From the NCBI GenBank assembly GCA_013360985.1, contig JABWAM010000086.1, positions 1 through 8,970 on the forward strand: 8,970 nt of DNA. The letters are read 5' to 3'. Within the stretch, counting starts at the first letter, position 1. Every line of letters begins with the position of its first letter. The DNA comes from Verrucomicrobiia bacterium. Its GTDB lineage: Bacteria; Verrucomicrobiota; Verrucomicrobiia; JABWAM01. The position numbers and the translations under genes were made by a program. Under the pieces are notes generated by a model. It worked only from the letters and a program-made list of their open reading frames with translations, was not told where the DNA came from and searched no databases. Shown one piece after another: positions 1 through 4,373 of the stretch.

Positions 1-640
1 TGACTTCGAGTTCGAAGAGGCGGCGGACAAAGTCCGGATTGCTGCGCGAAAGGATGATCTCGGGGCCGTGCCCTTGGTTTTCCACGGCGAGGACGTACGC
101 GCGGAGGCGTTCATTGACCTGATAGTCTTCGGTGCTCACGCGCTCGCGGCTTGGGAGGCGGGCCTCGAAGCGCCCGAGGTCCACGAAGACGTCGCTCTTG
201 TCGAAACGACGCACGGTGCCGCTGACGATCTCGCCGACGCGATCCTTGAACTCGACGAAGATTCGCTCTCGCTCCGCGGAACGCTGGCGTTGAAGGATGG
301 ATTGGCGCGCGGTCTGCGCCGCGATTCGCCCAAAGTCACGAACGACCAGCGGACATTCGATCTCGTCGCCCGCCCGCGCGTCGGGCTTGAAACGGCGGGC
401 GCGGAGAACGGGGATTTCGCCCTGAGGATCCTTCACGGACTCGACGACCAGGAGCTTGACGGTGGCGCGGATATCGCCGGTCTTGGGATCGATGACCACG
501 GAGATCCCGCGCGTGGGCTGCTCGCGGCTCTTAAGCGCGGCCGCAACGATGCCGTCTTCGAGCGCCTTGATCATCGTCGCGCGATCAATGCCCTTTTCCC
601 TTTCGTAAAAATCCAGGAGAGAAATAAGTTCGCCATTCAT
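1..640 (-). CDS. nusA: Transcription termination/antitermination factor NusA, N-terminal 213 residues (3' end beyond window)
   Basis: NusA binds RNA polymerase and nascent RNA to control pausing, intrinsic termination and antitermination. Only the first 213 residues are here; the gene runs off the left edge. Residues 1-125 match the NusA N-terminal polymerase-binding domain, beginning MNGELISLLDFYEREKGIDR and including FGRIAAQTARQ (103-113) and a basic ERERIFVEFKDR stretch. Residues 135-200 are the S1 RNA-binding domain (GEIVSGTVRRF through PEIILSRS). NPDFVRRLFELEV at the edge is the junction into the first KH domain, nearly identical to that of other NusA proteins. The ATG at 640-638 has only a weak GGGG-type ribosome site (649-652). 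rimP, the usual upstream neighbour, is absent; instead a promoter and a terminator-bearing leader precede the gene. Identification is secure from conserved motifs. Confidence 0.96.
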   Translation of the reverse strand, partial: MNGELISLLDFYEREKGIDRATMIKALEDGIVAAALKSREQPTRGISVVIDPKTGDIRATVKLLVVESVKDPQGEIPVLRARRFKPDARAGDEIECPLVVRDFGRIAAQTARQSILQRQRSAERERIFVEFKDRVGEIVSGTVRRFDKSDVFVDLGRFEARLPSRERVSTEDYQVNERLRAYVLAVENQGHGPEIILSRSNPDFVRRLFELEV

Positions 641-658
641 GGTTGGTTCCCCGAAACG

Positions 659-684
659 AAAAAAGCGGGCTGATGACCCGCTTT
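659..684 (-). terminator. Intrinsic terminator in the nusA leader (probable attenuator)
   Basis: Read on the minus strand, an 8-bp perfect stem (AAAGCGGG at 684-677 with CCCGCTTT at 669-662) closes a 7-base loop and runs into six T residues (664-659). It lies 18 bases before the nusA ATG and about 25 bases after the predicted transcription start. There is no credible minus-strand gene upstream for it to terminate, so it most likely attenuates nusA itself. Confidence 0.8.
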
Positions 685-694
685 CGCATCGGGC
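676..694 (-). promoter_or_regulatory. Candidate antiterminator hairpin competing with the nusA leader terminator
   Basis: On the minus strand, CCC (693-691) can pair with GGG (679-677), with a further G-U pair (694/676). After a 3-base bulge, GC (687-686) pairs with GC (681-680) across a GAAA tetraloop (685-682). These bases include most of the 5' arm of the terminator stem, so the two structures are mutually exclusive. The hairpin is shorter than the terminator, so termination would be the default. It is inferred by eye from base pairing only. Confidence 0.4.
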
Positions 695-716
695 GCCGCC
701 GTCTCTGGGGTCTGTA

Positions 717-746
717 AGAATAGACGGATCGCTTCCATGCTGTCAA
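717..746 (-). promoter_or_regulatory. Sigma70-like promoter for nusA
   Basis: On the minus strand a perfect -35 TTGACA (746-741) is followed by an 18-base spacer and a -10 TATTCT (722-717, four of six consensus bases). The predicted start is near 710, giving a leader of about 70 bases that contains the intrinsic terminator. Confidence 0.65.
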
Positions 747-869
747 TGCCGCTGAAATCCTCCCAAATCCTCGCGTCAGGCGTGGAGGAGTCCATCCTCG
801 GTCGAAGAACATGCGACGCCTCCGTCACCTTTTGGACTCACGCCGCGGCCGCGACGCCGCCGCCGCCGG

Positions 870-932
870 CGCCCTCCCTCGCTTCGCGACCGAGCGGATT
901 TTCTTCAAGCGCGAACCGCGGAAGGGAGGGCG
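870..932. repeat. Long inverted repeat / imperfect hairpin
   Basis: A 10-bp perfect inverted repeat (CGCCCTCCCT at 870-879 with AGGGAGGGCG at 923-932) encloses a second 6-bp pair, TTCGCG (883-888) with CGCGAA (910-915), and a 21-base apical loop. There is no T tract on either side, so it does not look like an ordinary intrinsic terminator. It could be a dispersed palindromic repeat or a structured untranslated region. Confidence 0.5.
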
Positions 933-965
933 AGGCCGCCGGCCGAGCCGTCGCATCCCTCTTGT

Positions 966-1033
966 GGAGAGTCGGAAATCTCGACACGACCCACCCCTCC
1001 GATCCTCCATGGATGATGAGGAGGGGTGCTCTC
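966..1033. other. Candidate structured RNA or DNA element (nested stems)
   Basis: A perfect 9-bp inverted repeat (CACCCCTCC at 992-1000 with GGAGGGGTG at 1020-1028) has a 19-base loop that itself contains the palindrome TCCATGGA. Directly outside it, GAGAG (967-971) pairs with CTCTC (1029-1033), stacking on the inner stem, and a small TCG/CGA hairpin (972-984) can form between the two arms. The arrangement resembles a three-way junction. No known riboswitch or RNA family was recognised and no T tract follows. Confidence 0.4.
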
Positions 1034-1214
1034 TGAAAATGGAGCTGATCCGTGGATTTTGGGATCCCCCCAATTCCCGCGGAAGGCGATTGCGCGCGCA
1101 TCCGCCGCGGAGGAGCGCGCGAGGCATCGAAGGATCGCGAAACTTTCCGACGCCGATTTTTCGGAGGAATCCTTTTTCGTTTCGCGGCGGCGCGGTTTCG
1201 TCTTGGATGACGGC

Positions 1215-1820
1215 GTGATTGCGCTGGTGGACTACGGAATGGGGAACCTGCGCAGCGTCGAGAAGGCGCTCGCGCGGGTCGGGGGCGAGGTCTGCCTGGC
1301 GCGCGACCCCGTCGGACTGGAGAGGGCGTCGAAGATCGTGCTGCCTGGAGTCGGGGCCTTCGGGGATTGCGCGCGCAACCTCGCGGCGCAAGGGCTTCTC
1401 GCGCCGATCCTCGCCGCGGTTCGCGAAGGGAAACCTTTCCTCGGAATCTGTCTCGGGTACCAGCTTCTCTTCGAGGAGAGCGAGGAAAGTCCCGGCGCGA
1501 AAGGCCTCGGGATCTTTCCGGGGCGCGTCGTGCGCTTCCCCGACGGCCCGCTGAAGGTCCCGCAGATCGGTTGGAATCGCGTGGCTTTCTCCCGCCCCGA
1601 TTGTCCGCTCTTCCGGGGAGTGCCCGATGGAAGCCATTTCTATTTCGTCCATTCCTTTTATCCCGCCCCGCGCGACGCCTCGTTGGCATGCGGACTGACC
1701 GATTACGGAGGACGCTTCGCCTCGATGGTCTGGCGGGGGACGGTGTTCGCCTGCCAGTTTCATCCCGAGAAAAGTCAGGCCGTCGGCCTGTGTCTCCTCG
1801 AGAACTTCGTCCGATTCTGA
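1215..1820 (+). CDS. hisH: Imidazole glycerol phosphate synthase, glutaminase subunit HisH
   Basis: HisH hydrolyses glutamine and channels ammonia to HisF, which forms imidazole glycerol phosphate and AICAR in histidine synthesis. The 201-residue product is full length for the family. It opens with IALVDYGMGNLRSVEKAL and carries LPGVGAFG (43-50). The class I amidotransferase nucleophile is Cys79 in GICLGYQLLFE, and the QFHPEKSQ block supplies the catalytic His183 and Glu185. The GTG at 1215 is chosen because homology begins immediately; an in-frame TTG at 1203 is the alternative, and the open frame back to 1026 encodes nothing HisH-like. There is no strong ribosome site (GGA at 1205-1207 only). 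No hisF or other his gene is adjacent, so it may act with a distant hisF or in a HisH/HisF-like amidation of a surface sugar, though nothing here favours the latter directly. It ends 28 bases from the convergent reductase gene. Confidence 0.95.
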   Translation: MIALVDYGMGNLRSVEKALARVGGEVCLARDPVGLERASKIVLPGVGAFGDCARNLAAQGLLAPILAAVREGKPFLGICLGYQLLFEESEESPGAKGLGIFPGRVVRFPDGPLKVPQIGWNRVAFSRPDCPLFRGVPDGSHFYFVHSFYPAPRDASLACGLTDYGGRFASMVWRGTVFACQFHPEKSQAVGLCLLENFVRF

Positions 1821-1847
1821 CGGGCTTCGCGAATGGGAGGGCGCCCG
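1821..1847. terminator. Weak hairpin between convergent hisH and reductase genes
   Basis: CGGGC (1821-1825) can pair with GCCCG (1843-1847), and the loop holds the palindrome TTCGCGAA (1826-1833). The stem is short and has no T tract. The position between convergent stop codons suits a bidirectional terminator, but the sequence support is thin. Confidence 0.2.
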
Positions 1848-1848
1848 C

Positions 1849-2859
1849 TTACGCCTCCATCGCGAACATCACCTTGCCGCGGCGTCCGCCGGCCTGAGCC
1901 AGCGCGATCGCGGCGCGCGCTTCCCCAAGCGGAAATCGCCGCGCCACCGGGATCTCCAGTTTCCCCGCGCGCATGAGCGCGGCGATCTCTTCGATCATCG
2001 CCGCGGCCTTCTCGGGAGGCGCCTCCTGAAACCAGCGCGTCACCCAGAACCCCCGATAGCGCAGGTCCTTGAAGATCATCGGCCCCGCCCCGAGGGAGAT
2101 CGGGCGGCGGCTCATCCCGCCGTAGGTGACCAGCGTCCCGCCGGACGCCAGAATCCGCGAAAGGCTCCGGGCGCTCTCGCCGCCGACCGCATTCAGCGCG
2201 AGAGGGATCGGCGATCCGCCCACGGCCTCCCGCGCGCGCCGCGGGAGGTCTTCGTCTTCGACGAGAACCGCATCGGCGCCGAGCGCCTCGAGCTCGGCGA
2301 CCCACTCCGGACGGCGCACCAGGTTCAACGTTTTCCAGCCGCGATGCCGGGCGATCTGAATCACGCAGCGACCCACGGCGGAGTTCGCCGCGTTCTGCGC
2401 GATCCAATCGCCGGGCAAAAGCGAAACGAAATCTTCCAGCATCCGCCACGCCGTCGGCGGGTTCACCGTCAATCCCGCCGCCTGATCGAGGGTCAAGCCT
2501 TCCGGCAACGGACGGAGCCGCGACGCCTTCGCGACAAAATGCTCCCGCCACGTCCCGACGCCGGGCGGAAGACGCACCATCTGCCCGAGGCGCCATCCCT
2601 CGACGCCGTCGCCGATCTTTGCGATCACGCCGACGCCTTCGCCGCCGCCGACCGCCGGCGGTTCGCGCGGGATGCCGTAGGTCCCTTCGAGGGTATTCAG
2701 GTCCGCCGGATGAATGGGCGCGCGCCGCATCGCGACGAGAGCCTCGCCCGGCCCGGGAGGCGGGATCTCTTCGCGCGCCACCTCGACCACTTCGGAGGGC
2801 GCGCCATAGCGGCGATAGACCACGGCGAGCGACGAAAGGCCGGTAAAAATCTGCTCCAT
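1849..2859 (-). CDS. Zinc-free MDR-family reductase, 2-enoyl thioester reductase (MECR/Etr1)-like
   Basis: A 336-residue medium-chain dehydrogenase/reductase lacking the zinc ligands of alcohol dehydrogenases. It resembles the mitochondrial NADPH-dependent trans-2-enoyl-ACP/CoA reductases along its length. Examples are YGAP near 18-21, NTLEGTYGIP with Tyr61 at the position of the catalytic tyrosine, PAVGGGEGVGVIAKIG (68-83), VNPPTAWRML (132-141), the nucleotide-binding NAANSAVGRCVIQIAR (156-171), LALNAVGGES, GGTLVTYGGMSRRP and IFKDLRYRGFW. The likely reaction is reduction of a trans-2-enoyl thioester with NADPH in fatty acid synthesis or related metabolism; a quinone-oxidoreductase-like activity is the alternative. 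No fatty acid genes adjoin it. The ATG at 2859 has no ribosome site and coincides with the predicted transcription start, suggesting a leaderless mRNA. The family assignment is firm; the exact substrate is not. Confidence 0.88.
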   Translation of the reverse strand: MEQIFTGLSSLAVVYRRYGAPSEVVEVAREEIPPPGPGEALVAMRRAPIHPADLNTLEGTYGIPREPPAVGGGEGVGVIAKIGDGVEGWRLGQMVRLPPGVGTWREHFVAKASRLRPLPEGLTLDQAAGLTVNPPTAWRMLEDFVSLLPGDWIAQNAANSAVGRCVIQIARHRGWKTLNLVRRPEWVAELEALGADAVLVEDEDLPRRAREAVGGSPIPLALNAVGGESARSLSRILASGGTLVTYGGMSRRPISLGAGPMIFKDLRYRGFWVTRWFQEAPPEKAAAMIEEIAALMRAGKLEIPVARRFPLGEARAAIALAQAGGRRGKVMFAMEA

Positions 2860-2866
2860 TGGCGAG

Positions 2867-2895
2867 ATTGTGCCCGAGATGGCTTGGGGCTACAA
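2867..2895 (-). promoter_or_regulatory. Predicted promoter of the MDR reductase gene
   Basis: On the minus strand TTGTAG (2895-2890) as -35 is followed by 17 bases and CACAAT (2872-2867) as -10. The expected start, about 2860, falls next to the ATG at 2859, which would make the mRNA leaderless. The elements overlap those of the oppositely directed promoter. Confidence 0.4.
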
Positions 2896-2896
2896 T
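2868..2896 (+). promoter_or_regulatory. Predicted promoter of the HAD phosphatase - deoC operon
   Basis: TTGTGC (2868-2873) as -35, a 17-base spacer and TACAAT (2891-2896, five of six consensus) as -10. The predicted start is near 2903, only about 12 bases before the ATG at 2915, which fits the lack of a ribosome site. The two arms, ATTGT-GCCC and GGGC-T-ACAAT, form a near-perfect dyad that could also be an operator. Confidence 0.5.
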
Positions 2897-2914
2897 CGCG
2901 GCGTCCTCTCCGCC

Positions 2915-3700
2915 ATGCCTCGCCTCCTCTCCACCGATTTCGACGGGACCATCTACGATCCTTCCGAGCCGGAGCCCGTCGATCTCGGCCTTCTCGATCA
3001 CTTCGACACCGCGCGCGCCGACGGCGCACAGTGGGTGATCAACACCGGCCGCCATCTCGAAGACGTTCTGGAGGTCCTCGCCGCGCTGAATCTCGGGGTG
3101 GCGCCGGATTTCATCGTCTCGGTCGAGCGCTACATCCATCGGCGGAACCGCCGCGGCTTCGAGGAGCATGCGGTTTGGAACCGCTCCTGCCGGCGAGATC
3201 ATGACGCCCTCTTCAAGCAAGCGGAAGCCGGCATGGAGCGCCTTCGCCGGCGGATCGCGGACGCGATGCCCGCGACGCTTTCCCGAGACGAGTGGTCGCC
3301 GCTCGCGATCATCGCAAAGACTCCCGAAGACGCCGAAACCATCCACCGCTGGGCGTTGGAGGAATCCGAGAACGTCGAGAATCTTTGCATCGTCCGCAAC
3401 GGCCACTACTTTCGCTTCAGCCACGCGAACTACAGCAAGGGAACCGCTCTCCGCGAGATCGCCGGCCTGCTCGATCTTGGGCCGGAGAGAGTCTTCGCCG
3501 CCGGCGATCATTACAACGATCTCCCCATGCTCGAAGGCGTTCATGCCCGGCACGTGGCCGCGCCCTCCAATGCGATCCGTGAAGTCAAACGCGTCGTCCG
3601 CCAGGCCGGCGGCCACGTCTCGCGTCATCGCTGCGGACGGGGCGTGCTCGATGCCCTCCAGCGACTTCAAAACCCCTCGAACTCCATACGTAGGAAGTAA
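2915..3700 (+). CDS. HAD-superfamily hydrolase (Cof-type phosphatase)
   Basis: A 261-residue soluble HAD phosphatase with all four signature motifs. Motif I is STDFDGTIYD, with nucleophile Asp8 and acid/base Asp10. Motif II is INTGR with Thr44, motif III is Lys175 in YSKGTAL, and motif IV is AAGDHYNDLPML with Asp198 and Asp202. The large C2-type cap insert between motifs II and III (about 48-170) is typical of Cof/sucrose-phosphatase-like members acting on small phosphorylated metabolites such as sugar phosphates. The exact substrate is unknown. The ATG at 2915 is preferred: the in-frame ATG at 2870 lies upstream of the predicted -10 box, and homology begins at PRLLSTDFDG. It is followed after one base by deoC, whose ribosome site lies inside its final codons, so a role in deoxyribose or nucleotide salvage is possible but inferred only from linkage. 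Confidence 0.9.
   Translation: MPRLLSTDFDGTIYDPSEPEPVDLGLLDHFDTARADGAQWVINTGRHLEDVLEVLAALNLGVAPDFIVSVERYIHRRNRRGFEEHAVWNRSCRRDHDALFKQAEAGMERLRRRIADAMPATLSRDEWSPLAIIAKTPEDAETIHRWALEESENVENLCIVRNGHYFRFSHANYSKGTALREIAGLLDLGPERVFAAGDHYNDLPMLEGVHARHVAAPSNAIREVKRVVRQAGGHVSRHRCGRGVLDALQRLQNPSNSIRRK
3692..3697 (+). promoter_or_regulatory. Shine-Dalgarno site of deoC
   Basis: AGGAAG ends four bases before the deoC ATG (3702) and abuts the TAA of the HAD gene (3698-3700). It is the clearest ribosome site in the window and implies co-translation of the pair. Confidence 0.7.
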
Positions 3701-3701
3701 G

Positions 3702-4373
3702 ATGACTCGCGACGAGCTTGCCCGGAAGATGGATGTGGCGATTTTACGGCCGGAATCGACCGGCGCCGAGGTGCGTGCGGGATGTCGTCTCGGGATCGCG
3801 CATCGGGTCAAATCGGTGATCGTCCTTCCCCGCTGGCTCGACGAGGCGGTGGAAGCCTTGCGCGGCAACAAGGTCCTTCCCTCGGTCGTCATCGGATTTC
3901 CTTTTGGCGGGGAAACCGCCTCCACGAAGATCGCCAGCGCGAAGGAGGCCGCGAAACGCGGCGCGCTCGAGCTGGATATGGTCCTTGCGATCGGCGCGCT
4001 GCGCGACGGCAGAAAAGACCTCGTTCGCGACGAGATCCACGGGGTGGTTCACGCGGCGAAGGCTGTCAACCCGAAAGCGCTCGTCAAGGTCATCCTCGAG
4101 ACGTGTCTGCTCGACGACGAGCAAAAGAAGCTCGGGTGCGAACTCGCGGAGAGCGCCGGCGCCGACTTTGTGAAAACCTCGACGGGCTTCGGCGCGCGCG
4201 GCGCGACCGTCGAGGATGTGCGTCTCCTGCGCGCCACGGTTTCTCCTCATGTCGGCGTCAAGGCCTCCGGCGGCATCCGCGACTGGGTCTTCGCGCGCGC
4301 GCTGATCGCCGCCGGCGCCGACCGCATCGGTTGCTCCGATCCCGCAACGATTCTCGTCGGCGCGCCGAAGTAG
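3702..4373 (+). CDS. deoC: Deoxyribose-phosphate aldolase DeoC
   Basis: DeoC cleaves 2-deoxyribose 5-phosphate to glyceraldehyde 3-phosphate and acetaldehyde in deoxynucleoside catabolism. The 223-residue product is full length for the short bacterial class. Visible family blocks are VVIGFPFGGETASTKIASAK (62-81), ELDMVLAIG with Asp92, VKVILETCLL (128-137), the Schiff-base Lys158 in ADFVKTSTGFG, and GVKASGGIRD with the second conserved Lys187. The usual N-terminal DHTLLKP-type motif reads DVAILRP here, and the common SVCVNP block reads SVIVLP, so the substrate pocket may deviate a little. The ATG at 3702 has a good ribosome site within the end of the HAD gene. Its 3' end overlaps, on the opposite strand, the last 127 bases of the GT39 gene. 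Confidence 0.94.
   Translation: MTRDELARKMDVAILRPESTGAEVRAGCRLGIAHRVKSVIVLPRWLDEAVEALRGNKVLPSVVIGFPFGGETASTKIASAKEAAKRGALELDMVLAIGALRDGRKDLVRDEIHGVVHAAKAVNPKALVKVILETCLLDDEQKKLGCELAESAGADFVKTSTGFGARGATVEDVRLLRATVSPHVGVKASGGIRDWVFARALIAAGADRIGCSDPATILVGAPK

Larger units (their letters stand above)
747..1214. other. Gene-free spacer between nusA and hisH, TpA-depleted and rich in inverted repeats
   Basis: No reading frame here gives a protein I recognise. Several long open frames exist on both strands only because the stretch lacks TAA and TAG entirely: no TpA step occurs from 723 to 1232. Their translations are arginine-rich and low in complexity. Visible structure comprises a long imperfect hairpin at 870-932 and a multi-branched pairing at 966-1033, both listed separately. 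A consensus-like GGAGGA (1163-1168) has no start codon in the hisH frame at a usable distance. No clear hisH promoter is visible. Confidence 0.6.

Noticed and set aside
68..673. Long plus-strand frame opposite nusA
   Set aside because: It is antisense to clearly conserved NusA codons and has no recognisable domain.
637..828. 63-residue minus-strand frame ending in an ATGA overlap with nusA
   Set aside because: It begins upstream of the predicted nusA promoter, runs through the -35/-10 boxes and the terminator stem, and resembles no protein I know. The overlap is probably chance.
1163..1168. Strong Shine-Dalgarno-like GGAGGA upstream of hisH
   Set aside because: No start codon in the hisH frame lies at a suitable distance; the nearest are TTG at 1203 and GTG at 1215.
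1026..1214. Possible 63-residue N-terminal extension of HisH from an upstream start at 1026
   Set aside because: HisH homology starts at the GTG at 1215, the extension is low in complexity, and its first part lies inside the hairpin at 992-1028.
2870..2914. Upstream ATG (2870) for the HAD phosphatase
   Set aside because: It precedes the predicted -10 box, and conserved sequence begins only after the ATG at 2915.
1775..3925. 716-residue minus-strand frame across the reductase, HAD and deoC genes
   Set aside because: It is a GC-rich shadow crossing three well-supported genes; its composition is dominated by Arg, Gly and Ala.
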